Shown here: positions 9,551 to 18,605 of the stretch, in pieces
Layout of the letters: the number at the start of each line of letters is the position of its first letter
How positions within the stretch are numbered: the stretch's first letter is position 1
Notes under the pieces: model-generated
What the model saw: only the letters and a program-made list of their open reading frames with translations
The model's database searches: none
What the model was told of the DNA's origin: nothing
Assembly: GCA_029210725.1 (NCBI GenBank)
Contig: JARGFM010000011.1
Location: forward strand, 12,390-76,389
From: Bacteroidales bacterium
GTDB taxonomy: Bacteria; Bacteroidota; Bacteroidia; Bacteroidales; GCA-2748055
Direction of reading: 5' to 3'
Length of the DNA: 64,000 bases
Position numbers and translations under genes: made by a program

Positions 9551-11007
9551 CGGCCGGAATTTTGGATTTCGAATTCGTTTAACTCCAGAATCAGGGCATT
9601 GTAAAACATCTCAGCCACCAGGTTGACGCCCAGACCGGTAAAATGCACATAATCGGTGGATGCCAGGGGCGGATCGGCATTCACAAAAGAGGCCATGGAG
9701 TTCTTTCCTCCCATGGCCTCATAAAGGTCCCAGAATCCGGCCCCACTCTCCAGGGCTGCTTCCCGGAGCGCATCCCTGATGGCCTCCAGTCCCGGATAGG
9801 TGGTAAAACGGCCATCGGCACGAACCGACATGTCGGCCGGTCCAATGACGATCACAGGGGTTTGCGGACAGGTCTCCTTAAAAAACTGAAGCTGTCTCAT
9901 AAAGGCTCTGCGGTAATACTTCGCATTCATATAAGGGACCACATTGCCCCCGTACTGCAGAAGGATCAGTCCGGGCGACAGGTGATCCAGCATGTTCTGC
10001 TGGGTAGCCCTGTTCATTCTGGTAAAGATCAGTCCGGATCCTCCCCTCATGGCAATATTGTCCATCTGCAATCCGCCGTCCGACTCCAATGAGATCCCGT
10101 AGATCCTCCCTCCTTCCGGCAGCCTGAAAGAGATGCGGACATCCTGCAAATCCTCCGGGTGCCGGAAATCGGCCACACTGAATCCATCCGGAAGTCCGGC
10201 CAGGGTATCGGAAAACTGATCATTTGCCCGGAAAACCACCGCAGCACTGTCCACATAGGAGTGCATAAACACCCGGATCCGCCTGACCCTGCCCCCTCTG
10301 CAGGCGGTATTAAAGCGGTAATGGAGCCCGGGCCACTCCTCCCCGGGCAGGGGTACCGATGCAAAGGCCCCCATGATTCCATAAGAATGATGCGATATGG
10401 TGCTGTCGCGCTTCCCATAATAGGTATAGCGCAGCCACTGGCCCGACTCCTCCTGCTGGTAGGCCAGGTTAGCCGAATAGAGCGGAATGGCCTGCACCAG
10501 GCCGATTCCGGTACCTCCAAAACGCTTCTGCATGCGGTACCTGATCAGTGCGGTCATCCGGTCGCTTTCAATCTGCGAATCGCCGAAATGGAGAATCCTG
10601 GTATGCTGCTGATTCCCCGAGGCCAGGCCCTTCAGGTTCCTGAAAAAGGGGTGGAGGAGCGTGGAACCCCCTTCGGTAAACAGGATCCGGTAAACACTTT
10701 TTTTAAGGCTGTCCAAATTGGCCGGCATTCCCACCGGGATAAGGGCCTCGTTTGCACTCCCGGTCCCCGGGGAAAGTTCCATCCCGGGATCAGATTCCGG
10801 ATCTTCGCTCAGCGATGAACCTGCAAGCAAAGCTTCAAGTTCCACAGGGGTCCGGGCAGTATCCTTCCGGCTCAGATCAGAAAGAGTCGCAAAGGAAAGC
10901 CTGAAATTGCTGCCAACACCGATCCCCTGTTCGGGAAAAAGGAGGGCCAACAGGAGAAGCATTAACAGAACAGCCACAAAAAACAGGAAGATCCGCAACG
11001 GCTTCAT
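9547..11007 (-). CDS. Membrane-anchored SGNH/GDSL-like acetyl-handling protein
   Basis: 486 residues from the ATG at 11007; an in-frame TTG at 11022 would only add five residues. An N-terminal membrane helix (about 5-26) anchors a periplasmic domain. ILHFGDSQIESDR provides the SGNH block I serine, and STDYVHFTGLG near the C-terminus gives the Asp-x-x-His dyad of block V; ILLQYGGN and VIVIGPADMS fit blocks between them. The family includes AlgJ/AlgX- and PatB-like partners of MBOAT proteins. It lies between the mltD and MBOAT genes, in the same direction and tightly packed, so it is probably the periplasmic transferase or esterase half of an O-acetylation pair. Confidence 0.78.
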   Translation of the reverse strand: MKPLRIFLFFVAVLLMLLLLALLFPEQGIGVGSNFRLSFATLSDLSRKDTARTPVELEALLAGSSLSEDPESDPGMELSPGTGSANEALIPVGMPANLDSLKKSVYRILFTEGGSTLLHPFFRNLKGLASGNQQHTRILHFGDSQIESDRMTALIRYRMQKRFGGTGIGLVQAIPLYSANLAYQQEESGQWLRYTYYGKRDSTISHHSYGIMGAFASVPLPGEEWPGLHYRFNTACRGGRVRRIRVFMHSYVDSAAVVFRANDQFSDTLAGLPDGFSVADFRHPEDLQDVRISFRLPEGGRIYGISLESDGGLQMDNIAMRGGSGLIFTRMNRATQQNMLDHLSPGLILLQYGGNVVPYMNAKYYRRAFMRQLQFFKETCPQTPVIVIGPADMSVRADGRFTTYPGLEAIRDALREAALESGAGFWDLYEAMGGKNSMASFVNADPPLASTDYVHFTGLGVNLVAEMFYNALILELNEFEIQNSGR

Positions 11008-11022
11008 ACACAAATATAACAA

Positions 11023-12666
11023 TTACCCTTTAGGCTTAATCTTCAGGAGCTGTCCGGATTTGATTTTTGAGGAATTGGCTATGTTGTTGAGCCTGGTGAT
11101 ATCGGTCTCGCTTACCCCCGGATACTTCCGGGCGATCTCCCACATGGAATCGCCCTCCCGGACCCTGTAGGTGATATACTCTCCGGAATCCGCAGTGCCG
11201 GAAACGCTGCCGGACTCAGCGCCGGCCGAACTTGTTGTTTCCGACGGAAGCCTGCGCCCGGCAAAGCTCTGTTTCTCTGCAAAACTCATGGAATTAAGCT
11301 CTTCGTAAGGGGCCGAGCTGCCCCTGGGTTTATAGATAACAAGCTTTTGTCCCACCCGGATCAGGTTGCGGCTGATGTTGTTCCAGTAACGCAGGTCGGA
11401 AGACTTTACGTCGTACCAGTCGGCAATGTATCCCACATTATCACCCGATTTGACCGTGTATATAAGCTTCGTGTACTTGTCCGGGGGCAGATCGACCTGG
11501 TAGGCCGACGAGTATCGCTGAGGGGAAGCCACTTTCTTAGCGGGATCGAAAAAGATGGAATCCTTGTGGGAGAAAATACTGTCCTGCAGGTCGATAAAGG
11601 CAGCGACCTGCTCCTGCGGAATGGTGATGGCATAACCCTGTCTGGCGGTGCCCGGCACGATATCCTGCCTGTACTGGGGATTGAGATCGCGCAGCAAGGC
11701 CATGGGAATATGCAGGACCTCGGCCACCTGACTGAGATGTACCGGCTCATACACCATCAGGGTATCGGTCACCCGGGGAAGGGTGAGCGGCGCCCTGCTG
11801 ATGAGGTGTTCTTCGTAATAATTCATGGTGTAGGCAGCTGCAATATAGGCGGGAACATAACCCCGGGTCTCCCTCGGCAGGTAGTAATAAATGTCCCAGA
11901 AGTTCCTGCGCCCCCCTGATCTTCTTATGGCCTTGTTTACATTGCCCGGCCCGCAGTTATAGGCTGCCAGCGCCAGGGTCCAGTCGTGATAGATTTCATA
12001 GAGGTCAGCCAGAAACCTGGCTGCAGCATGGGTGGCAGCCACGGGATCGCGGCGTTCGTCGACCAGCGAATTGATAGTGAGCCCGTAATGTTTCCCGGTA
12101 CTGTACATAAACTGCCAGGTCCCTACAGCACCGACCCTGGAAACTGCCCTGGGATTGAGGGCCGACTCGATGACCGCAAGATACTTGATCTCATAGGGGA
12201 TCCCGTAGAGGTCGAAGATCTCTTCAAAAAGAGGGAAATAGTATTCCGAAAGCCCCAGCATGACCCTCACCTGTTCGCGCCTCTTTCGGGAATATACATG
12301 GATGTAATTCCGGACGATTCTGTTGTAGCTAAGGTCTATCAACGAGGGAATCTCAGCAAGCCGCTGCATGTATACCGAGTCGCTGAAATCGGGAATCAGG
12401 GTATCCGCTTCGGCCAGGTAGTCGTCGGTGGCAGCTTCGAGCGACTGGTTCACATACCACAGATTAAGCAGACTATCCAGGTTGGCCCCGGTGCGGAGCT
12501 CGATCTCCCCCTCCATGGAAAAAGAATCCCGGATGGTTGTGTCTGTAAGGTGGGAAAAGGCCTCCAGGCTGTCAGGGACTTCCTGGGACAACAGGCGGGC
12601 GCTGAAAATAAGCGAGCCCAGCAGGGTCGCAACTCCGCTTAAGTATAGAAAGCTCTGCCTTCTCAT
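11023..12666 (-). CDS. mltD: Membrane-bound lytic murein transglycosylase D-like with two LysM domains
   Basis: 547 residues with an N-terminal signal sequence. The lysozyme-like SLT domain (about 130-270) contains the catalytic glutamate in AVIESALNPRAVS, then GAVGTWQFMYSTGKHYGL and AYNCGPGNVNKAI. Two C-terminal LysM modules (YTVKSGDNV... and YRVREGDSM...) bind peptidoglycan. The enzyme cuts MurNAc-GlcNAc bonds, forming anhydro-muropeptides. The gene overlaps DUF5683 by four bases, as in many Bacteroidota parAB-DUF5683-mltD clusters. The downstream O-acetylation pair is notable because O-acetylated MurNAc is known to block lytic transglycosylases. Confidence 0.92.
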   Translation of the reverse strand: MRRQSFLYLSGVATLLGSLIFSARLLSQEVPDSLEAFSHLTDTTIRDSFSMEGEIELRTGANLDSLLNLWYVNQSLEAATDDYLAEADTLIPDFSDSVYMQRLAEIPSLIDLSYNRIVRNYIHVYSRKRREQVRVMLGLSEYYFPLFEEIFDLYGIPYEIKYLAVIESALNPRAVSRVGAVGTWQFMYSTGKHYGLTINSLVDERRDPVAATHAAARFLADLYEIYHDWTLALAAYNCGPGNVNKAIRRSGGRRNFWDIYYYLPRETRGYVPAYIAAAYTMNYYEEHLISRAPLTLPRVTDTLMVYEPVHLSQVAEVLHIPMALLRDLNPQYRQDIVPGTARQGYAITIPQEQVAAFIDLQDSIFSHKDSIFFDPAKKVASPQRYSSAYQVDLPPDKYTKLIYTVKSGDNVGYIADWYDVKSSDLRYWNNISRNLIRVGQKLVIYKPRGSSAPYEELNSMSFAEKQSFAGRRLPSETTSSAGAESGSVSGTADSGEYITYRVREGDSMWEIARKYPGVSETDITRLNNIANSSKIKSGQLLKIKPKG

Positions 12667-13280
12667 CTGCCTTTAAAATTTATGCTGCATGAAAGTCCCC
12701 CCGATAGACCATTAAACCCATTGGGATCCATCATGGGCCGGATCGATGGGGAGATACCCAGTGAAAGATTGTCATTTACGTTCCAGCTGTAGAGATGGGC
12801 ATCCACATAGGCATCCAGGATCTGAAGTCCATAGACCGCGATGGCAATGATATAGCTGTATTCCATGTTTCTTTTCCAGTACTCCAGTTTCTGTTCATTC
12901 AAGCTGCTCTCCTCCAGGATATAGTCGATGGTGGCCTGCTCGTATTCCCTGGTGTTGTAAACTGCTGCATACCCGACACCCCCAAGTGCAGCCCAGACAA
13001 TGGGCATTTTCCAGTATTTTCCGTTATAGGCCTGTCCCAGTCCGGGGAGTACCAGGGCCAGCATCAGGGCCCTGGACGGAGACTTGACCTTAACCGGTTC
13101 TGTCATCAGGGAATCGGGTAAAAGAAAATTCTCCTCTGCGAAACGAAAAACAGAATCCGGATGCTGAAGCACCTGAAGGCTGTCCGGATGCTGGCTGTGA
13201 AAAACCGTATCACTCTCCTGGCCGGTCGCCGAAAGCGTCGTAAAGAAACAAAGAAGCACCGCTACCGTGAATTTGTTCAT
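12663..13280 (-). CDS. DUF5683 membrane protein
   Basis: 205 residues. A signal peptide (MNKFTVAVLLCFFTTLSATG) precedes a polar, His/Ser-rich stretch and then the conserved SRALMLALVLPGLGQAYNGKYWK segment that defines DUF5683. Further hydrophobic helices follow (YIIAIAVYGLQILDAYVDAHLY). It has no established function but is one of the most conserved neighbours of parB in Bacteroidota. Both ends overlap neighbouring genes by four bases (parB stop, mltD start), which suggests translational coupling and a role in envelope work tied to chromosome segregation. That role is inferred from position only. Confidence 0.85.
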   Translation of the reverse strand: MNKFTVAVLLCFFTTLSATGQESDTVFHSQHPDSLQVLQHPDSVFRFAEENFLLPDSLMTEPVKVKSPSRALMLALVLPGLGQAYNGKYWKMPIVWAALGGVGYAAVYNTREYEQATIDYILEESSLNEQKLEYWKRNMEYSYIIAIAVYGLQILDAYVDAHLYSWNVNDNLSLGISPSIRPMMDPNGFNGLSGGLSCSINFKGR

Positions 13281-14158
13281 TTACCCGGTTTGTCGAGGAT
13301 GCTGACTATCCGTTGCAGGTCCTCGTCCGATTTAAATGGAATAACGATCCGGCCACTCCCTTTATTGCTGCGCATAAATTCAATGGTCGCTCCAAAGTGA
13401 TGGGAAAGGTGTTCCCTGAGGTCTTCGTAATCGGAGCGTGAGTCCTCCCGGGAAAGCTCAGACGGATCCCCGTTGGCCTTCGATTTTCTGGCCAGACTCT
13501 CCACCTGTCGTACCGACAGGTCCTGGGAGAGAATTTTACTGAATACCTCCACCTGGTAATCCGGATCTTCGATCCCGACAAGCGCCCGGGCATGACCCAT
13601 GGTAATTTTCTTCTCACGTATCCCGTTCTGTATCTCTACGGGCAGATTAAGTAAACGCAGGTAGTTGGTGATGGTGGCCCGCTTCTTCCCCACCCGGTCG
13701 CCCAGTGCTTCCTGGGTGAGGTCAAACTCCTCGATAAGACGCTGGTATGAAACAGCCACCTCAATGGCATCCAGGTCCTCCCGCTGTATATTCTCGACCA
13801 GGGCCAGTTCCAGCATATGCTCATCGCCGGCTTCCCTGACAAAAGCGGGGACCCGTTTAAGCCCTGCCTTTTCAGCAGCCCGTATACGACGTTCTCCACT
13901 GATCAGCTGGTAGCTGTTGTCAGCAGTCCTTCGGACGGTAATAGGCTGGATGATCCCATGCTCCTCCACTGACATCACCAGTTCGTTCAGGGACTCTTCA
14001 TCAAAGGAGGTTCGGGGCTGGAAAGGATTGACTGAAATATTTTTTATAAGTATTTCATTGACCGCGGAAGGGGAATGCAACAGACTGCGATCCTGCTGCT
14101 CCTCGCCTACATCAATCAATGCTCCCAATCCTCTTCCTAAAGCATTCTTTTTTGCCAT
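13277..14158 (-). CDS. parB: Chromosome-partitioning protein ParB
   Basis: 293 residues. The N-terminal MAKKNALGRGLGALI is the ParA-stimulating tail. The ParB/Srx CTPase domain has ISVNPFQPR, GERRIRAAEKAGL and ENIQREDL, followed by the HTH region (LTQEALGDRVGKKRATITNYLRLL) that recognises parS and a C-terminal dimerisation domain. ParB loads at parS as a CTP-gated clamp and works with ParA to segregate the origin region. It is ten bases downstream of parA. No parS palindrome was found in the window by eye. Confidence 0.96.
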   Translation of the reverse strand: MAKKNALGRGLGALIDVGEEQQDRSLLHSPSAVNEILIKNISVNPFQPRTSFDEESLNELVMSVEEHGIIQPITVRRTADNSYQLISGERRIRAAEKAGLKRVPAFVREAGDEHMLELALVENIQREDLDAIEVAVSYQRLIEEFDLTQEALGDRVGKKRATITNYLRLLNLPVEIQNGIREKKITMGHARALVGIEDPDYQVEVFSKILSQDLSVRQVESLARKSKANGDPSELSREDSRSDYEDLREHLSHHFGATIEFMRSNKGSGRIVIPFKSDEDLQRIVSILDKPGK

Positions 14159-14168
14159 CAGTTATATG

Positions 14169-14969
14169 TTAGTCCATTACTTTTTCTTCCTGCTTCAACA
14201 AGGTCTCTTCATTCTTCTGAAGAATCTCCCTGGCCAGGTTCAGGTGACTGACAGCACCCCTTGATTCGGCATCATACAGAACTGCAGGCTTTCCGAAGCT
14301 GGGTGCTTCACTGAGTTTAATATTACGTTGTATGATGGTTTCAAAAACCATCTGCTGAAAGTGTTTACGCACCTCGTCCACCACCTGGTTGGAGAGCCGG
14401 AGCCTTGCATCGTACATGGTGAGCAGGAAGCCTTCAATCTCCAGGTCGGGATTCAGACCCCGCTGAATAATATTAATGGTATTCAGCAGCTTGCCCAGAC
14501 CTTCCAGTGCAAAATACTCACACTGAACAGGCAGAATCACCGAATCGGCAGCCGTGAGGGCGTTCACCGTAATCAAGCCCAGAGAAGGAGAACAGTCGAC
14601 CAGGATATAGTCGTAATTATCACGCACCTGATCAATGACCTTCTTAAGCATATATTCCCGCTCATTCATATTCAGCATCTCAATCTCCGCGCCCACCAGA
14701 TCAATGTGTGAGGGAATCAGATCCAGATTACTGATTTCACTGTTCAGGATAATTTTTCTGGGATCGGCATCCTCAATCAGACATTCATAGATGCTGGTCT
14801 TCACCTTTTTTGTATCAAAACCAGTGCCGGAAGTGGCATTGGCCTGCGGGTCCGCATCAATGATCAATACTCTTCTCTCCAGCACCGCCAGGCTCGCTCC
14901 CAGGTTAATTGCTGTCGTCGTTTTCCCAACGCCTCCCTTCTGATTTGCTATCGCAATTACTTTACCCAT
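14169..14969 (-). CDS. parA: Chromosome-partitioning ATPase ParA (Soj)
   Basis: 266 residues. The deviant Walker A is [14 protein letters not shown] near the N-terminus with the signature lysine, the A' motif is [14 protein letters not shown], and Walker B is [11 protein letters not shown]. The ATP-bound dimer binds DNA non-specifically and is displaced by ParB-parS. It heads the minus-strand operon parA-parB-DUF5683-mltD-SGNH-MBOAT, which reads away from the divergent lipid kinase gene through a 183-base AT-rich intergenic region. Confidence 0.96.
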   Translation of the reverse strand: MGKVIAIANQKGGVGKTTTAINLGASLAVLERRVLIIDADPQANATSGTGFDTKKVKTSIYECLIEDADPRKIILNSEISNLDLIPSHIDLVGAEIEMLNMNEREYMLKKVIDQVRDNYDYILVDCSPSLGLITVNALTAADSVILPVQCEYFALEGLGKLLNTINIIQRGLNPDLEIEGFLLTMYDARLRLSNQVVDEVRKHFQQMVFETIIQRNIKLSEAPSFGKPAVLYDAESRGAVSHLNLAREILQKNEETLLKQEEKVMD

Positions 14970-15010
14970 CGGCCTTTTTCTTTAAATTTAACTGGAATTA
15001 AAACGGGCTT

Positions 15011-15018
15011 CAAATTTA
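15011..15018 (-). promoter_or_regulatory. Possible -7 element of the parA operon promoter
   Basis: Read on the minus strand the bases are TAAATTTG, an exact match to the Bacteroidota -7 consensus TAnnTTTG. It lies 42 bases upstream of the parA ATG. No good TTG was seen 18-20 bases upstream of it, so the -33 half is missing or weak. Confidence 0.4.
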
Positions 15019-15105
15019 CTATTTTAGAGTCCCCCGGTAATTTAAGCCTTTTCGTTATTGTAAACATTAATTTTTCATTTATAAACAGCTTTTCAACAAA
15101 TTTCA

Positions 15106-15133
15106 TTGATAACTCCGTAAATACTTATCTTTA
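15106..15133 (+). promoter_or_regulatory. Possible promoter of the lipid kinase gene
   Basis: TTG (15106-15108) is followed after 17 bases by TATCTTTA (15126-15133), one base off TAnnTTTG, 20 bases before the ATG at 15153. The region is AT-rich and between divergent genes, where a promoter is expected. Confidence 0.4.
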
Positions 15134-15152
15134 ACGCAACAAGAGCTGGCAT

Positions 15153-16091
15153 ATGAATAAATCAAACTGGATCGCCATTATAAATGTGGCAGCAGGCGGT
15201 GGAAAGACCAAAAAAGACTGGCCCTCCATTGCACAAATTCTTCAAAAAGAAGGCATTCAGTACGAACCCTACTTCACGGACAGAAGGCTGCACGCTTCCA
15301 TTATTGCCCGGAATAAAATCAATGAGGGTTATTCCAGGATCATCGTGGTGGGCGGCGACGGAACCATGAACGAAGTGATTAACGGGGTGTTTGCCCAGAA
15401 GCGAATCCATACCACCGAGGTGATGCTGGGCATGATCTCTGTGGGAACCGGAAACGACTGGGCCAGAACCTTCAATATCCCGTCCGATTATGAAGGGGCC
15501 GTCAGGACCATCAAGCAGCAGAAAACCTTTATCCAGGACGCCGGTCTGGTCAACTACCAGAAGAACGGGAAGGAGTGGAAGCGTTATTTCATCAATATTG
15601 CCGGGCTTGGTTTCGGGGCGCGCGTGGTGGAACGGACCAACCGCATGAAAGAGCAGGGGAGAAACGGAACCATGCTCTACTTCTATAACATCTTTTACAG
15701 TCTCATTAAATACAGGTCCAAAAAAGCGGTTATTGAGATAGACGGAATAAGCTACAACCGCAAGATCTTCTCCCTGAACGTGGGAATCGGCAAGTACAAC
15801 GGGGGAGGAATGATCCAGGTTCCCCATGCCATAGCCGATGATGGGCTGTACAGCATCACCCTGATTAAAAAAATGGGTAAACTGAATGTGATTGCCAACA
15901 TGAAGAAACTCTACAACGGAAATATTACCAGGCATTCCAAGGTGGAGACCTATATGGCCAAAACCGTGCAGATTGCAGATTCGGCCCTGCTGAAGGTGGA
16001 AACGGATGGTGAATCGCTGGGACACGGACCGGTCAGTTTCCAGATTATCCCCAGGAGCGTCCGGGTGATTTCCGGAGAACTAAGTGCCTGA
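15153..16091 (+). CDS. Diacylglycerol kinase-family lipid kinase
   Basis: 312 residues. IINVAAGGG at the N-terminus, the nucleotide-binding VVGGDGTMNEVINGV (around residue 68) and GTGNDWARTFNIP identify the DAGK/LCB5 catalytic domain; the C-terminal beta domain includes GGGMIQVPHAIADDGLYSITLI. The family phosphorylates diacylglycerol, sphingosine-like bases or related lipids at the inner membrane face. Bacteroidota make sphingolipids, so either substrate is possible here. The gene is alone on this strand, and its end overlaps the convergent glutaminyl cyclase gene by 12 bases. Confidence 0.88.
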   Translation: MNKSNWIAIINVAAGGGKTKKDWPSIAQILQKEGIQYEPYFTDRRLHASIIARNKINEGYSRIIVVGGDGTMNEVINGVFAQKRIHTTEVMLGMISVGTGNDWARTFNIPSDYEGAVRTIKQQKTFIQDAGLVNYQKNGKEWKRYFINIAGLGFGARVVERTNRMKEQGRNGTMLYFYNIFYSLIKYRSKKAVIEIDGISYNRKIFSLNVGIGKYNGGGMIQVPHAIADDGLYSITLIKKMGKLNVIANMKKLYNGNITRHSKVETYMAKTVQIADSALLKVETDGESLGHGPVSFQIIPRSVRVISGELSA

Positions 16092-17198
16092 TTCTATGAT
16101 TCTGATCTCAAATAACAGGGGCCAACGCTTCCCTGTTACAAAGATTCTGTCCCCTTCGCGGTCCCAGGCAATTCCATTAAGCACATCGGTATCGGGTTTC
16201 CTGTCGGTGGCCTTCAGGATCCCTTTCAGGTTGATCCTTCCCTCCACCCTGCCCGTTTGCGGGTCAATAATGACAATTTCATCGGTGAAGTAACGGTTGG
16301 CCCAGATCTTCCCATCGATGTACTCCAGTTCATTCAGGCTGGAGGCAGGGCCCTGGTCATGATAAACCTCAATTTGCCTCTTAATGGTAAACATCTCCGG
16401 ATCAAGAAAATAGATCACATTGGTTCCGTCACTCATGATCAGTTCCTGCCCGTTATTGGTGAGGCCCCATCCCTCCCTGTTCTGGTAATATACCTTTTGA
16501 ATTTCCTCAAAAGTGGCCCTGTCATAGATAAAACCAACCTGTGATTTATAGGTCAGCTGGTAAATCCGGTCACCCAGTACGCTTATTCCCTCCCCAAAGA
16601 GAGACTGATCCAGGTTCCTGATCCTGGTCACTTCACCCGTCTCCAGAGAGACGCGCCGCAGCGATGAGGTACCGTAATTTCCGGTTCCTTCGTAAAGGAC
16701 CCCGTCCACGTATTCCAGTCCCTGGGTGTAAGCGCTTACATCGTGGGGATAAGCAGACACTACCTGGTAAGTGTATTCCCGGGGTTTCACATTGGAAAGA
16801 AAGGTGAGCTGGCTGCTGTGGTTTTCGCTCCGCCCGTCTGCAAAAAAGAGCCTCAGGCGGAGTCCGGATTTTCCCGTATTCTCCCCTTCGCCGGGAAGCA
16901 GGAATTCAAAGGATCCCCTGACGGGCTCCTCCGCAGATGCATGAATGCTTCTTTTCAGCTTCCCTCCGAGGTAGACGTTGACAGAATCGACCCGGACCGT
17001 GTCGGGAATGACCAGGACGACCCGGATTTCCTCTCCCACAGGGATACTTAAGGGAGCGGAAGGCTCCAACAGCCTGGTGATTTTATCCGGATTCGCCGGC
17101 GAAACCGGAATCCGTTCCGTGCTTCCGTTCCCGGAACTGCAGGAGCGGGCAGTGAAAAAAAACAAACTCAGCAGAAGTAATCCCGGAATTCTCATCAT
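16080..17198 (-). CDS. Glutaminyl-peptide cyclotransferase (glutamine cyclotransferase), lipoprotein
   Basis: 372 residues. The N-terminus ends in FTARSCSSG, a lipobox-like site, so the protein is probably a lipoprotein. Residues ~30-135 form an Ig-like accessory region. The rest is a five-bladed propeller of the plant/bacterial glutamine cyclotransferase family, with YTQGLEY, YEGTGNYGTSSLRR, LFGEGISVLGDRIYQLTYK, GWGLTNNGQELIMSDGT and LNELEYIDGKIWANRY. The enzyme makes N-terminal pyroglutamate from glutamine, which protects exported proteins from aminopeptidases. Type IX substrates often start with Gln after signal cleavage, which fits this organism. Confidence 0.88.
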   Translation of the reverse strand: MMRIPGLLLLSLFFFTARSCSSGNGSTERIPVSPANPDKITRLLEPSAPLSIPVGEEIRVVLVIPDTVRVDSVNVYLGGKLKRSIHASAEEPVRGSFEFLLPGEGENTGKSGLRLRLFFADGRSENHSSQLTFLSNVKPREYTYQVVSAYPHDVSAYTQGLEYVDGVLYEGTGNYGTSSLRRVSLETGEVTRIRNLDQSLFGEGISVLGDRIYQLTYKSQVGFIYDRATFEEIQKVYYQNREGWGLTNNGQELIMSDGTNVIYFLDPEMFTIKRQIEVYHDQGPASSLNELEYIDGKIWANRYFTDEIVIIDPQTGRVEGRINLKGILKATDRKPDTDVLNGIAWDREGDRIFVTGKRWPLLFEIRIIESGT

Positions 17199-17208
17199 TC
17201 GTCCCCGT

Positions 17209-17640
17209 TTACCAGCCCAGTATCTTTTTAAGAAGTGGCCGTTTCTTGTCAGTCAGGCTCTTTAACTCCTCCTCCAGGCTCGGTTTTTCATGTGGATTGA
17301 TCATCTGGTAAATCTCGCCCCAGGAAGGAAGCCCTCCAATGTTCCGGTCGTCAATAAAAAGATCAACATCGATCTTTCTGCTGTCATAGTCTTCATCAAA
17401 CTCCTCTTCGGGATAACTGGCATTAACGGCATAAAATTCGATCCCGTTCCTGCGGCAATAATCAACGGCATCCTCCAGTTCCTTGCCCGAACGGTAGGTC
17501 CAAAGAATCAGCTGGTGCCCCTGCTCCTGCAAGGCTCTCAGAGTCTGAATGGCAAACATGATCTCCTTCCCTATCTCCGGATACCTGTGCTCCACAATGG
17601 TACCATCAAAGTCCACAGCTATTTTCAAAGACCCATCCAT
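17209..17640 (-). CDS. Small HAD-like hydrolase (BT0820-type)
   Basis: 143 residues. IAVDFDGTIVEHRYPEIG is HAD motif I with nucleophile and acid Asp, LWTYRSG is motif II, and VDLFIDDRNIGG supplies the motif IV acidic residues. There is no cap domain. Small single-domain HADs of this type are common in Bacteroidota; the substrate is unknown. It lies ten bases upstream of the glutaminyl cyclase gene on the same strand. Confidence 0.82.
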   Translation of the reverse strand: MDGSLKIAVDFDGTIVEHRYPEIGKEIMFAIQTLRALQEQGHQLILWTYRSGKELEDAVDYCRRNGIEFYAVNASYPEEEFDEDYDSRKIDVDLFIDDRNIGGLPSWGEIYQMINPHEKPSLEEELKSLTDKKRPLLKKILGW

Positions 17641-17683
17641 AGCTGACTAAATTGAAAATTTCAAATAAATGTAATAAATCCTG

Positions 17684-18595
17684 TTAAAAGAGATCGTTTA
17701 CGGAAAGATATCTTTCGCCGCTATCGTAATTAAAAGTGAGAATACCTGCCATATTTCCAGTCTTTTCCAGAAGCTTTGAGACTGCTGCCAGCGATGCGCC
17801 TGTCGATATCCCGACAAAGATCCCCTCCTCTCTGGCCGAGCGTCTCGCATATTCGTAGGCTTCCGCTTTCTTTATCTGAAAAGTCCCGTCTATCTGGCTC
17901 ATATCCAGGTTTTCGGGAAGAAACCCCGCCCCGATTCCCATAAGGGCATGGGGCCCTGCTTCCCCCCCGCTGATCACCGGTGAATCGGCCGGCTCCACAG
18001 CAAATACCCGGATCCCCGGCATGTTTTGTTTCAGGATCCTGGAGACTCCGGAGATATGACCACCGGTTCCCACACCGGTAACCAGGTAGTCAATGCCGCC
18101 CGGAAAATCATCCAGGATCTCCCGCGCGGTGGTTGCCTCATGAATCGAAGGATTGGAGGGATTGTCAAACTGGGAAGGGATCCATGCACCTTCGATCTCC
18201 CCGGCCAGTTCCTCTGCCTTTTTTATGGAACCCTTCATGCCCAGCTCACGCGGGGTAAGCACAATTTCAGCTCCATAGGCCCTCAGGATGTTCCGCCTCT
18301 CCACGGACATGGATTCGGACATCACCAGAATGACCCTGTAACCCTTTACAGCGGCCACCATGGCCAGGCCTATGCCTGTATTCCCGGATGTGGGCTCCAC
18401 CAGGGTGCTGCCACTTTTAAGAACTCCACGCTCCTCGGCATCCCTGACCATTGCCAGGGCGATACGATCCTTGATGCTTCCACCCGGATTGCTCCGCTCC
18501 AGTTTCATCCAGATATTGCCGGCTCCGGGAAATAGTTTGTTGATTCGTACATGCGGGGTGTTCCCCACACTCTCCAGAATATGATTGTATTTCAC
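17684..18595 (-). CDS. cysK: Cysteine synthase (O-acetylserine sulfhydrylase)
   Basis: 303 residues from a GTG at 18595, chosen because [13 protein letters not shown] is the normal family start; an in-frame TTG at 18622 would overlap cysE. The PLP lysine is in [11 protein letters not shown], the substrate loop is [11 protein letters not shown], and the phosphate-binding loop is [12 protein letters not shown]. It converts O-acetylserine plus sulfide to cysteine. cysE lies ten bases upstream in the same orientation, so both steps of cysteine synthesis are co-expressed. Assignment to CysK rather than CysM is by general similarity. Confidence 0.92.
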   Translation of the reverse strand: MKYNHILESVGNTPHVRINKLFPGAGNIWMKLERSNPGGSIKDRIALAMVRDAEERGVLKSGSTLVEPTSGNTGIGLAMVAAVKGYRVILVMSESMSVERRNILRAYGAEIVLTPRELGMKGSIKKAEELAGEIEGAWIPSQFDNPSNPSIHEATTAREILDDFPGGIDYLVTGVGTGGHISGVSRILKQNMPGIRVFAVEPADSPVISGGEAGPHALMGIGAGFLPENLDMSQIDGTFQIKKAEAYEYARRSAREEGIFVGISTGASLAAVSKLLEKTGNMAGILTFNYDSGERYLSVNDLF

Positions 18596-18605
18596 AAGTG
18601 AATAT

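Noticed and set aside
13277-15152. parS site near parAB
   Set aside because: No match to the TGTTTCACGTGAAACA palindrome was seen here or elsewhere by eye; a computed search would be needed to exclude it.
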